Positions 8,566-17,900 of a DNA stretch of 64,000 nt are shown in pieces. Source of the stretch: Roseomonas alba (lineage in GTDB: Bacteria > Pseudomonadota > Alphaproteobacteria > Acetobacterales > Acetobacteraceae); the NCBI RefSeq assembly GCF_019430885.1, contig NZ_JAHYBZ010000001.1:682001-746000 (forward strand), in the 5' to 3' direction. The notes under the pieces are model-generated. The model had not been told where the DNA came from and ran no database searches. It was given only the letters and a program-made list of their open reading frames with translations. Numbering within the stretch: the stretch's first letter is position 1; each line of letters opens with the position of its first letter. The translations under genes were made by a program, and so were the position numbers.

Positions 8566-9426
8566 ATGCCGACGAAGATCGAAAAGGACGGCGTGACCGG
8601 GCGGGAGACCACCGGCCATGAGTGGGATGGGCTCAAGGAGCTCAACACCCCGCTGCCCAAATGGTGGCTGTGGACCTTCTACGCGTCCATCGCCTTCGCC
8701 GCGGTATGGATGGTGCTGTATCCGTCGCTGCCGTTCTGGCGCGGCACCACGCAGTGGATCGCGCGTGAGGCGATCGTCGCCGAGGTGGCCGAGGCCAATG
8801 CGCGCAACGCGCCGATGATGGCGCGGCTGCGCGCGGCGACCCCGGCGCAGATCGCCGCCGATCCCGAGATGCGCGCCTTCGCGCTGGCCGGCGGTCGCGT
8901 CGCCTTCGCCAACAACTGCGCCGCCTGCCATGGCGCGGGTGGGCAGGGCGGCAGCGGCTTCCCGGCGCTGGTGGACGATGACTGGCTGTGGGGCGGCTCG
9001 CTCGCCGCGATCCACCAGACCATCGCGCATGGCATCCGCAACACCGAGGACGAGGCGGCGCGGACCTCCGTCATGCCGCGCTTCGGCGCCGATGGCATGC
9101 TGACCAATCCGCAGATCGGCGACGTCGCGGAATATGTGCTGTCGCTGTCGGGGCGGTCTTCCGATCCGGCCGCGGTGGAACGCGGGCGGACCATCTTCGC
9201 GGAGAACTGCGCCTCCTGCCATGGCGACAACGGGCGCGGCAATCGCGAATTCGGCGCGCCGAGCCTCGCCGACCAAGTCTGGCTTTATGGCGGCGGCAAG
9301 GCCGATATCATCGCCATGGTGCGCAATCCGCGCCTCGGCGTGATGCCGGCCTGGGAAGGCCGCCTCGACCCCGCCGTGGTCAATATGCTGACCGTCTTCG
9401 TGCATTCTCTGGGTGGGGGCGAATAG
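8566..9426 (+). CDS. ccoP: Cytochrome c oxidase cbb3-type subunit III
   Basis: Di-heme cytochrome c subunit that takes electrons from soluble cytochromes. The N-terminal region contains HEWDGLKELNTPLPKWWLW, the typical CcoP start, with one membrane segment (about residues 34-52). Two heme sites follow: CAACH (Cys118, Cys121, His122) and CASCH (Cys215, Cys218, His219). Total 286 residues, normal for the family. Co-transcribed with ccoNOQ and followed 24 bases later by ccoG. Confidence 0.97.
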   Translation: MPTKIEKDGVTGRETTGHEWDGLKELNTPLPKWWLWTFYASIAFAAVWMVLYPSLPFWRGTTQWIAREAIVAEVAEANARNAPMMARLRAATPAQIAADPEMRAFALAGGRVAFANNCAACHGAGGQGGSGFPALVDDDWLWGGSLAAIHQTIAHGIRNTEDEAARTSVMPRFGADGMLTNPQIGDVAEYVLSLSGRSSDPAAVERGRTIFAENCASCHGDNGRGNREFGAPSLADQVWLYGGGKADIIAMVRNPRLGVMPAWEGRLDPAVVNMLTVFVHSLGGGE

Positions 9427-9450
9427 CCCTTGCCTGACGGGAGCGGCAAC

Positions 9451-10965
9451 ATGAGTAGCGTCGAGGCCCCCCATCGGGCCAAGGCTGACCGACCGGCGGA
9501 GGCACCCGCCTCCGCCGCCGCGCAGCCGCTTTATGCCGCGCGGCAGAAGGTCTATCCGAAGCGCGTCTTCGGGAAGGTCCGCTCGGTCAAGTGGGCCGTG
9601 CTGACCCTCTGTCTCGCTCTCTACTACATCGTGCCGTGGATCCGCTGGGACCGCGGCCCCGGCGTGCCCGACCAGGCGGTGCTGGTCGATATCGCCAATG
9701 CCCGCATCTTCCTGTTCTGGATCGAGATCTGGCCGCAGGAGATCTACTTCCTCACCGGGGCACTGATCCTCGGCGCCTTCGGGCTGTTCGCCGTCTCCTC
9801 CCTGTTCGGCCGGCTGTGGTGCGGCTTCACCTGCCCGCAGACGGTCTGGACCGACCTGTTCATGTTCGTCGAGCGCTGGATCCAGGGCGACCGCAATGCG
9901 CGGATGAAGCTCGATCAGGGTCCGCACGACACGAATTACTGGGTGCGCAAGTCGCTGACCCATGGTGTCTGGCTGCTGATCGCCGCGGCGACCGGCGGCG
10001 CCTGGGTGATGTATTTCGTCGACGCGCCCACGGTGACGATGCAGATCCTCACCGGGCATGCCAGCGCGCAGGTGTATTTCTTCGTCGCGCTGTTCACCGG
10101 CTTCACCTATCTGCTCGCCGGCTGGGCGCGCGAGCAGGTCTGCACCTACATGTGCCCCTGGCCGCGTTTCCAGGCCGCGATGCTTGATGAGAATTCGCTC
10201 GTCGTCACCTATCGCGATTGGCGCGGCGAACCCCGCGGCAAGCTCAAGGCCGAAGGCGTGGGCGATTGCGTCGACTGCTTCGCTTGCGTCCATGTCTGCC
10301 CGACGGGCATCGACATTCGTGACGGGCAGCAGCTCGAGTGCATCGGCTGCGGGCTCTGCGTCGACGCCTGCGACAGCGTCATGTCGAAGCTTGGCCGGCC
10401 CAAGGGGCTCGTCGCCTTCGAGACGCTGAAGAATCTCTCGGCCAGCGCCGCGGCGACTGCCGGCATGGCGCCGGGGCCTGACCGCTTCAAGGCCGGCATG
10501 GCCGCCCGCCAGATGCCGCGCTTCGTTCGTCCGCGCACTCTGATGTATGCGGGCGCGCTGACCGCGGTCGCCCTGGTCATGCTCGGCGCCTTCCTGATGC
10601 GTTCGACGCTGAACGTCACCGTGCTGCGCGACCGCGCACCGCTCTTCGTCCGCCTGTCGGATGGCGCGGTGCGCAACGCCTACACGATCAAGATCGTGAA
10701 CAAGACGCGGGATGAGGCGCCGCTCGCCCTGGTGCTGCAGGCGCCTGAGGGCTTCCACATGACGGTGCAGGATGTCGAGGACGATGCACAGGGCCGCCCG
10801 GTGCTGCACCGTCGTGCCGACGGCATCGCGCAGTACCGCGTCTTCGTCACCGTGCCGCATGGCCAGCGCATCGCGGAGGACACGCCCGTGTCGTTCCGCC
10901 TGCTCGATGCCCAGGGTCGCGCGGTGGCGAGCCAGTCGAGCAACTTCCTGGGACCGAAGTCATGA
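9451..10965 (+). CDS. ccoG: cbb3 oxidase assembly ferredoxin CcoG (RdxA/FixG)
   Basis: Membrane polyferredoxin needed for cbb3 assembly; family members reduce Cu(II) during copper delivery. The conserved CGFTCPQTVWTDLFMFVERW lies in the membrane part. Two 4Fe-4S clusters follow (CVDCFACVHVCP and CIGCGLCVDACD), then a transmembrane helix and an Ig-like C-terminal domain. I start at the ATG at 9451, preceded by GGGAGCGG; an earlier in-frame TTG at 9430 has no better site. Ends with a 4-base overlap with ccoH. Confidence 0.95.
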   Translation: MSSVEAPHRAKADRPAEAPASAAAQPLYAARQKVYPKRVFGKVRSVKWAVLTLCLALYYIVPWIRWDRGPGVPDQAVLVDIANARIFLFWIEIWPQEIYFLTGALILGAFGLFAVSSLFGRLWCGFTCPQTVWTDLFMFVERWIQGDRNARMKLDQGPHDTNYWVRKSLTHGVWLLIAAATGGAWVMYFVDAPTVTMQILTGHASAQVYFFVALFTGFTYLLAGWAREQVCTYMCPWPRFQAAMLDENSLVVTYRDWRGEPRGKLKAEGVGDCVDCFACVHVCPTGIDIRDGQQLECIGCGLCVDACDSVMSKLGRPKGLVAFETLKNLSASAAATAGMAPGPDRFKAGMAARQMPRFVRPRTLMYAGALTAVALVMLGAFLMRSTLNVTVLRDRAPLFVRLSDGAVRNAYTIKIVNKTRDEAPLALVLQAPEGFHMTVQDVEDDAQGRPVLHRRADGIAQYRVFVTVPHGQRIAEDTPVSFRLLDAQGRAVASQSSNFLGPKS

Positions 10966-11447
10966 GCATGGCTATGGAGCAGGTGCCGCACGATCCGCGT
11001 CGCAGCCGCTGGATTCCCTGGGCCTTCGTCGGAGCCTTCCTGGTCGTTTTCACGGTGAACGGGGTGCTGATCTACTACGCCATCTCCACCTTCACGGGCG
11101 TCACCGTACCGCGCGCCTACGAGCAGGGCCGGCATTATGATTCCGTGCTCGCCGAAGCCGCGCGCCAGGATGCGCTCGGCTGGCGTGCGGAAGTCACGCT
11201 CGCCGGCGGGCTGCTGAGCGTGGTCGCGACCGATCGCGACGGCCATCCGGTGCCGGGCCGCATCGAGGGCGTGCTGTTGCGGCCGCTCGAAGGCATCGAA
11301 CTGCCGCTGGCCTTCGGTCCGCGCGGCGGCGGCCGTTGGGCGGCCGAGGTGCAGCCGACCGAACGCGGCCAATGGGAAGCGCGGCTGACGCTCTACGGCG
11401 TCGACGGCACGCCCTTCGATATCCGCCAGCGGGTGATGGTGCGGTGA
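10962..11447 (+). CDS. ccoH: cbb3 oxidase assembly protein CcoH/FixH
   Basis: 161-residue FixH-family protein: one membrane helix (WIPWAFVGAFLVVFTVNGVLIYY) and a periplasmic domain. It is needed for stable assembly of the cbb3 oxidase together with the copper pump. Start ATG overlaps the ccoG stop (ATGA) and its stop overlaps the ccoI start (GTGA), so ccoG-H-I are translationally coupled. Confidence 0.92.
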   Translation: MSMAMEQVPHDPRRSRWIPWAFVGAFLVVFTVNGVLIYYAISTFTGVTVPRAYEQGRHYDSVLAEAARQDALGWRAEVTLAGGLLSVVATDRDGHPVPGRIEGVLLRPLEGIELPLAFGPRGGGRWAAEVQPTERGQWEARLTLYGVDGTPFDIRQRVMVR

Positions 11448-13786
11448 GCCTGCTCGGCCGCGCGCGGCCTGTCTCCTCCGCGGCGCTTTCTCCCGCCTGC
11501 TGCGCCCATTGCGGTGCGCGGCTGGCGGCGGGGCAGGAGCGCTTCTGCTGCTCGGGTTGCGAGGGCGCCCATGCCCTGGTCGCCGGGCTCGGCCTCGGCG
11601 CCTTTTACGGGCGGCGGGAGACGGAGGCGGGCGCGTTGCGGCCGGAGGCGCTGGCCCCGGGTCTTGACCTGGCCCCCTTCGCGGTGACGCAGCGGGACGG
11701 GACGCAGCGGCTGGAACTGATCGTGTCCGGCCTGACCTGCGGAGCCTGCGTCTGGCTCGTGGAACAGGCGCTGGCGGCGGAGCCGGATGTGCTGTCCGCC
11801 CGCGCCTCGCTGTCCGCGCGGCGGCTGACCGTGACCTGGCGGGGCGAGGCCGGGCGGGCGAACGACCTTGCGGCGCTGCTTCAGCGGCTTGGCTTCCGTG
11901 TCGCGCCCTGGTCGCCGGCCTGCCTGCGCGCGACCGAGGACGCCGAGGGCCGCGCGCTGATCCGCGCGCTCGGCATCGCGGCCTTCGGGTCGATGAACAT
12001 CATGCTGATCTCCGTCGCCGTATGGGTCGGCGGAGATATGGGGCCGGCACTGCGGCATGGGCTGCATTGGCTCGCGGCGCTGATCGGCATGCCGGTCGTG
12101 CTGCTGGCGGGTATGCCGTTCTACAGTTCCGCCTGGCGGGCGATCCGCGCGGGGCGGCCGAGCATGGACCTCGCCGTCTCGCTGGGTGTGCTGGCGACGG
12201 CCGGGATGTCCCTGTCCGAGACGCTGCGCAACGGTCCCTACACCTGGTTCGACGGCGCGACGATGCTGTTGGCGCTGCTGCTGGCGGGCCGCGTCTTCGA
12301 CCGCGCGGCACGGCGCCGGGCGCGGCAGTCGGTCGCGGAACTCCTCGCGCTTCAGGAAGGGCTGGTCAGCCGCGTCCTGCCTGACGGGCACATGGAAGCG
12401 GTGCAGGCCGAGGCGATTGCCGCCGGCGATCGTGTGTTGGTCTCCGCCGGGGAAAGGCTGCGGCTGGACGGCGTGGCGACAACCGACGCGCTGCTCGACG
12501 CCGCCGCGACGACCGGCGAGAGCGTGCCGCGCAACTTCGCCGCGGGCGATCCGCTGCCCGCGGGCGCGGTGAACATGGGCGCGGCCTTCACCATGACGGT
12601 GACGGCGGCGGCGCGGGACGGGTCGCTCGCCGCCATGGCGCGGCTGCTGGAGCGGGCCGAGCAGGCCAAGGGCCGCTTCGTCGCCATCGCCGATCGCGCT
12701 TCCCGCTTCTACGTGCCGGCCGTGCATGCCGTGGCCGCGTTGACCTTCGCTGTCTGGTGGGGCGTGCTAGACGCGCCGTGGCAGGTCGCGCTGGTGAATG
12801 CGGTCTGCGTGCTGCTGATCACCTGTCCCTGCGCGCTGGCGCTTGCCGTACCGGCGGTGCAGGTCGTCTCGGTCGGCGCGCTGTTCCGGCGCGGGGTGCT
12901 GGTGACATCGGCGACGGCCCTGGAACGCCTCGCGACCGCCGATCATGCCGTGTTGGACAAGACAGGCACCCTTACCGAGGGCCGCCCGGTCCTGATCCCG
13001 GAAGGGCAGGACGAGGCCGTGCTGGCACGTGCGGCGGCTATTGCACGGGCGTCGCGCCATCCGCTGGCCCAGGCGCTGGTGCGCGCGTGCCCGGACGTGC
13101 CGCTCGCGGAGGGTGTGCGCGAGGTCCCGGGGCAGGGGCTGGACGCCGGCACGGCACGTCTCGGGTCGCCCGCCTTCTGCGGCTTGCCGCCCTCTGCCGA
13201 TGGCATGACGCTGGTCTTCCGCGAAGGCAGCGGCGAACCCGTCCGCTTCCGCTTCGCCGACCGCATGCGGGATGACGCGCCGGCCTCGGTCGCCGCGCTG
13301 GCGGGGCTCGGGCTGGATGCGGAATTGCTTTCCGGCGATGCCGAGGGTGCCGTCGCCGCCATTGCCTGGCAGGCCGGCATCGCGGAGTGGCGCGCGGGCG
13401 TCGATCCGGTGGCCAAACAGGCGCGCATCGCCGCGCTGAAAGCCGCCGGACGCCGGCCGCTGATGGTCGGCGACGGCATCAACGACGCGGCCGCGCTCGC
13501 CGCCGCGCATGTCTCCGCGAGCCCTGCCGGCGCGACGGATCTCGCCCAGACCGCTTCAGACCTGGTGCTGCAGCGCGAAGGGCTGGCCGCCCTGCCCGAA
13601 GCGATCCGCATCGCCCGCCGCGCCCAGGCGATCGCGCGGGAGAATATCGGCTTCTCGCTGCTCTATAACGTCCTCGCCGTGCCGATGGCGGCGCTGGGGC
13701 TGGTCACGCCGCTCCTCGCGGCGGTGGTGATGGCCTCCTCCTCTCTGGTCGTGGTGCTGAACGCACTGCGCGCGGGCAAGGCGTAG
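11444..13786 (+). CDS. ccoI: Copper-translocating P1B-type ATPase CcoI/FixI
   Basis: Copper exporter that supplies CuB of the cbb3 oxidase. N-terminal cysteine-rich segment (CCAHCG...CCSGCEGAH) is followed by an HMA domain with CGAC, then eight membrane helices. The transport motif CPCALALAVP, phosphorylation site DKTGTLTEG and hinge GDGINDAAAL are intact. Although the frame is open further upstream, the GTG at 11444 overlapping the ccoH stop is the natural start, giving 780 residues. Four bases separate it from ccoS. Confidence 0.95.
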   Translation: MSLLGRARPVSSAALSPACCAHCGARLAAGQERFCCSGCEGAHALVAGLGLGAFYGRRETEAGALRPEALAPGLDLAPFAVTQRDGTQRLELIVSGLTCGACVWLVEQALAAEPDVLSARASLSARRLTVTWRGEAGRANDLAALLQRLGFRVAPWSPACLRATEDAEGRALIRALGIAAFGSMNIMLISVAVWVGGDMGPALRHGLHWLAALIGMPVVLLAGMPFYSSAWRAIRAGRPSMDLAVSLGVLATAGMSLSETLRNGPYTWFDGATMLLALLLAGRVFDRAARRRARQSVAELLALQEGLVSRVLPDGHMEAVQAEAIAAGDRVLVSAGERLRLDGVATTDALLDAAATTGESVPRNFAAGDPLPAGAVNMGAAFTMTVTAAARDGSLAAMARLLERAEQAKGRFVAIADRASRFYVPAVHAVAALTFAVWWGVLDAPWQVALVNAVCVLLITCPCALALAVPAVQVVSVGALFRRGVLVTSATALERLATADHAVLDKTGTLTEGRPVLIPEGQDEAVLARAAAIARASRHPLAQALVRACPDVPLAEGVREVPGQGLDAGTARLGSPAFCGLPPSADGMTLVFREGSGEPVRFRFADRMRDDAPASVAALAGLGLDAELLSGDAEGAVAAIAWQAGIAEWRAGVDPVAKQARIAALKAAGRRPLMVGDGINDAAALAAAHVSASPAGATDLAQTASDLVLQREGLAALPEAIRIARRAQAIARENIGFSLLYNVLAVPMAALGLVTPLLAAVVMASSSLVVVLNALRAGKA

Positions 13787-13790
13787 AGCG

Positions 13791-13952
13791 ATGGGCGTGC
13801 TGATTTACCTGATCCCTGCTTCCCTGCTGCTGGGCCTGATCGGCCTGCTGGGATTCCTCTGGGCGCTGCGGTCGCGCCAGTACGAAGACCTGGACGGTGC
13901 GGCCGCACGCATCCTGTTCGACGACAAACCCCGCAAGGAGACACCGCAATGA
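13791..13952 (+). CDS. ccoS: cbb3 oxidase assembly protein CcoS
   Basis: 53-residue single-span protein beginning MGVLIYLIPASLLLGLIGLL and continuing FLWALRSRQYEDLDGAAARI, the diagnostic CcoS pattern (W-x-x-x-S-x-Q-Y-D/E-D-L). It is required for cofactor insertion into CcoN. Starts 4 bases after ccoI and its TGA overlaps the ATG of the next small gene. Confidence 0.93.
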   Translation: MGVLIYLIPASLLLGLIGLLGFLWALRSRQYEDLDGAAARILFDDKPRKETPQ

Positions 13953-14131
13953 CCGGTGGCCGCGTCTTCTTCTTCATCCTCTATGGCGTGCTCGCGCTGC
14001 TCGGCCTGTTCATGGCGGCCGCGGCACGCGATGTCGGCATCACCATCTTCGGCTGGGGCCTGGTGCTGTTCGGCGTGCTGAACGTCTTCAACAGCATCAA
14101 GACCTACTACGACGAGCTGGAGCAGCACTGA
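13949..14131 (+). CDS. Small two-span membrane protein coupled to ccoS
   Basis: 60-residue protein that I do not recognise as a named family. It has two hydrophobic segments, roughly residues 7-24 (FFILYGVLALLGLFMAAA) and 30-48 (ITIFGWGLVLFGVLNVFNS), and an acidic tail YYDELEQH. The ATG overlaps the ccoS stop (ATGA), so it is translated with the oxidase operon. It may be an accessory or small subunit; that role is inferred only from coupling and topology. Confidence 0.8.
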   Translation: MTGGRVFFFILYGVLALLGLFMAAAARDVGITIFGWGLVLFGVLNVFNSIKTYYDELEQH

Positions 14132-14149
14132 GGGAACGGCCCGCGCTGT

Positions 14150-14410
14150 TCGCAGCGGGTGAAGGGAATTGGAGGGGCTCTGCCCCTCCAAGCCACCCCG
14201 CCAAAGGCCACGGGGTCTTTGGAAACCGTCACCTGATGCTGTGCGGTGCGGGTATTCCATTCCCCTCGCAGCGCGTTGCCCGCGCAAGGGCGGGGTTCGG
14301 CACGCAGTCTGGCTGGTGCGCCGGGCGCCAGGTATCGGTTTCCAAAGGCCTCGGGCCTTTGGCGGGGTGAGCCCGAGAGGGACGGCGCCCCTCTCGGACC
14401 GCAGAAGGCC
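14150..14410. repeat. Palindromic intergenic repeat between cco cluster and Lrp gene
   Basis: No gene here. The stretch contains GGAGGGGCTCTGCCCCTCC (about 14171-14189), an AAAGGCC...GGTCTTTGG pair, then 14337-14366, which is base-for-base identical to 38784-38813, followed by GAGAGGGACGGCGCCCCTCTC. The convergent arrangement of the cco cluster and the Lrp gene suggests it serves as a transcription border. Confidence 0.7.
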
Positions 14411-14415
14411 CTGGC

Positions 14416-14868
14416 TTACGGCACCGGCGACAGCACCCGCTTCAGGCACCGCAGCGTGAAGGCCGACCGCGTGTGCCGCACGCCCGGCAGGCGGTAGATC
14501 TTCTCCCGCAACAGGCGCTCATACCCCGCCGTGCCGCCGACCGCCGCCTTCAGCACGTAGTCGTATTCGCCCGTGACCAGCCAGCATTCCAGGATCTCGG
14601 GCATGCCGCTGACCGCTTCCTCGAATCGCTTCAGATTCTCGTCGTCGTGGCGTTCCATCATCACTTCCAGGAACACCGTGTCCGGCAGGCCGAGCGCCGC
14701 CTGGTCGAGCACCGCATGATACCCCGCGATCACCCCGGCCTGTTCCAGCCGCTTCACCCGCGTCCAGCAGGGGGAGGGGGAAAGCCCCACCTCTTCGGCC
14801 AGTTCGGCGTTGGTCAGCCGCGCGCGGCGGGCGAGGGCACGGAGGATCCGTCGGTCTGTCGCGTCCAT
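14416..14868 (-). CDS. Lrp/AsnC family transcriptional regulator
   Basis: 150-residue regulator. The N-terminal winged helix-turn-helix reads MDATDRRILRALARRARLTNAELAEEVGLSPSPCWTRVKRLE, and the C-terminal RAM ligand domain includes ECWLVTGEYDYVLKAAV. I use the ATG at 14868, where family homology starts. It is divergent from the indolepyruvate oxidoreductase gene with about 110 bases between starts, so it likely controls that gene in response to an amino acid, probably aromatic or branched. The effector is inference. Confidence 0.92.
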   Translation of the reverse strand: MDATDRRILRALARRARLTNAELAEEVGLSPSPCWTRVKRLEQAGVIAGYHAVLDQAALGLPDTVFLEVMMERHDDENLKRFEEAVSGMPEILECWLVTGEYDYVLKAAVGGTAGYERLLREKIYRLPGVRHTRSAFTLRCLKRVLSPVP

Positions 14869-14978
14869 GGCAGAAGGATGTTCCGTCTCTTCGGCGCTGC
14901 ACAATAGAAAACGAAAGAATTGCCCGGCGACGGCGGTTCATCATCCTGCCATTGGCAGTGCGGGTGGAGAGTCCCAAC

Positions 14979-17900
14979 ATGACCGTCATGGGCAATATCA
15001 TCCGACCGGACGCGACACTCGACGAACGCTGGGACGCCAGCGGCGCCCCGGTGCTGCTGACCGGCACCCAGGCGCTGGTCCGCCTGCCCATGCTGCGGCA
15101 GGAGATGGACGCCGCGCTCGGCTGGAAGACCGGCGGCTTCATCTCCGGCTATCGCGGCTCGCCGCTGGGTGGCTTCGACAAGGAACTGGGGCGCCAGCAG
15201 AAGCGGCTGCGCGCGCATGGCATCGCCTTCCAGCCCGGGCTGAATGAGGACCTGGCCGCGACCGCCGTCTGGGGGTCCCAGCAGGTCGGGCTGACGCCCG
15301 GCGCGACGGTCGATGGCGTCTTCGGCATCTGGTACGGCAAGGGGCCGGGGGTGGATCGCTCCGGCGACGTGCTGCGCCATGCGAACAGCGCGGGGACCAT
15401 GCCGAAGGGCGGCGTCATCGCGCTGGCGGGCGATGACCCGTCGTCGAAGTCGTCGACCATCACCTCGGGCTGCGAAGTCAGCTTCATGGATGCCGAGATC
15501 CCGGTGCTGGATCCCGCCGATGTCGGCGAAGTCCTGGCCTTCGGCCTGAAGGGTATTGCCCTGTCGCGCTTCGCCGGGCTGTGGGTGGGCGTGAAATGTG
15601 TCGCTGACACCATGGACGCGTCGATGACGGTGCTGCTCGACCCCGCGCGCTATGCGACGCGCGATCCGGTCGGGCTGCCCATGCCGCCCGATGGGCTGCA
15701 CATCCGCCTGCTCGATAGCCCGATCGCGCAGGAGGAACGGCTGCGCCACTTCAAGCTGCCGGCCGCCATCGCCTTCGCCCGCGCCAACGACATCGACCGC
15801 ATCGTGCTGGATGCGCCCGAGGCCCGCTTCGGCATCGCCGTGCGCGGCAAGGCCTATGCCGTGCTGCGCCAGGCGCTGGAGGAGGCCGGCATCTCCGAGG
15901 CCTTCGCGCGCGAACACGGCCTGCGCATCTGGAAGGTGGGCCTCGCCTGGCCGCTGGATGCCGAGGCCGCCCGCGCCTTTGCCGAGGGCCTGGAGGAGAT
16001 CCTCGTCATCGAGGATCGCCGCCCCATGGTCGAATGGCAGCTCCGCGACGCGCTGTTCCATGCGCCGACGCGCCCGCGCGTGACCGGCAAGAAGGACGAG
16101 AACGGCAAGCCCCTGCTGTCCGACCTGACCGAGCTCGACATCGCGCAGATCCTGCGCGCACTCGCCGCGCGCCTGCCGGCGCCGCTGCGCACCAATCGGC
16201 TGCATGAACGCATCGCGGAACTCGACAACCTTGCCGCGCTGCAGACGGTGCCGTTGCATCTGCGCGACCCCTATTTCTGCCCGGGCTGCCCGCACAACAC
16301 CTCGACCAGGGTGCCTGAAGGCTCGCGCGCGCTGGCGGGCATCGGCTGCCACTATCTCGCGAAGAACATGGACCGGAATTCCGACCTGTTCACCCAGATG
16401 GGCGGCGAGGGCATGCCCTGGATCGGCCAGGCCCCCTTCACCAGCGAGAAGCACATCTTCGCCAATATCGGCGACGGCACCTGGGGCCATTCGGGCTCGC
16501 TGACCGTGCGCTTCGCCGTCGCGGCGAAGGCCAACATGACCTTCAAGGTGCTGGTCAACGGCGCGGTCGCCATGACCGGCGGCCAGACGCCGGAAGGCGA
16601 GATCGACGTCCCCCACATCGCCGCGCAGCTTCGCGCCGAGGGCGTGCAGCGCATCGCCATCGTCTCCGATGACCCGGAGCGCCATCAGGGCGATGCGACC
16701 ATCCCCGCCGGCGTGACCTTTCATCATCGCTCCGAACTCGACACCGTGCAGAAGGCGATGCGCGAGACGCCCGGCGTCACCGCCATCATCTACGACCAGG
16801 AATGCGCGACCGAGCGCCGCCGCAAGCGCAAGCGCGACCTCGCCCCCAAGGCGGATCGCCGCGTGATGATCAACCCGCGCGTCTGCGAGGATTGCGGCGA
16901 TTGCTCTCGCGTGTCGAACTGCCTTGCCGTGGAACCGGTCGAGACCGAGTTCGGCCGCAAGCGGAAGATCGACCAGTCGGCCTGCAACCAGGACCTCTCC
17001 TGCGTGCAGGGCTTCTGCCCGTCCTTCGTCACGCTGGTCGGCGCGAAGCCGGCGGAACATCACGTCGTGGCCTCGGGCGCCGCGCCGCCCGAACCGGTGC
17101 GGCCCGAGGTGCAGGGCGAGGCGTGGAACCTGCTGATGGCGGGCGTCGGCGGGCAGGGCGTGTCCTCGCTGGCCGCGATCCTCGCGCAGGCCGCGCATCT
17201 CGAAGGGCGGCCGGTGCGCAGCCTCGACCTGCTTGGGCTCGCGCAGAAGGGTGGCGGTGTCTATGCGCAGCTCCGCATCGGCGCGCCGGACGCGGCGCCG
17301 GAATCCATCGCCGGCGCGCGCATCACCGCCGGGACCACCGACCTGCTGATCGCGGCCGACATGGTGGTCGCACATGGGCGCACGGCGCGCCCGCTGCTGG
17401 GCGCGCAGCGCACCGCCGCGGTGGTCAATGCCGACCTCGCGCCCACCGCGCAGTTCGTGAAGAACACCGGCACGCAGTACCAGGCGGCGGAGATGCTCGA
17501 CAGCATCCGCGGCGCCTGCCGTGACACCATCGCCCTGCCGGGCACGACGCGGGTCGAGGAAGAACTCGGCGACGCCGTCTATCTGAACGTCTATCTGCTC
17601 GGCATCGCCTATCAGCGCGGCCTGGTGCCGCTGTCGTCGGAAGCCATCAACCGCGCCCTGGAACTCAACGGCGCGCAGGTGGCGCTGAACAAGGAAGCCT
17701 TCGCCCGCGGCCGTGCCGCCGCGCTCGAAGACCTTGCCCCGCCGACCCATGTCGCCGAGACGCTGGACGCCCTGATCGCCCGCCGCGTCGCGGATCTCAC
17801 CGCCTACCAGAACGCGCGTTACGCCCGCGACTACGAGGCCTTCGTGGCCAAGGTGCGCGGCCTGGGCGATGAGCGCCTGACCCGCGCGGTGGCCACCCAG

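Noticed and set aside
8296..10860. Very long antisense open frame across ccoP-ccoG (854 codons)
   Set aside because: It is a GC-rich shadow of conserved cco genes; Arg/His-rich low-complexity product with no family.
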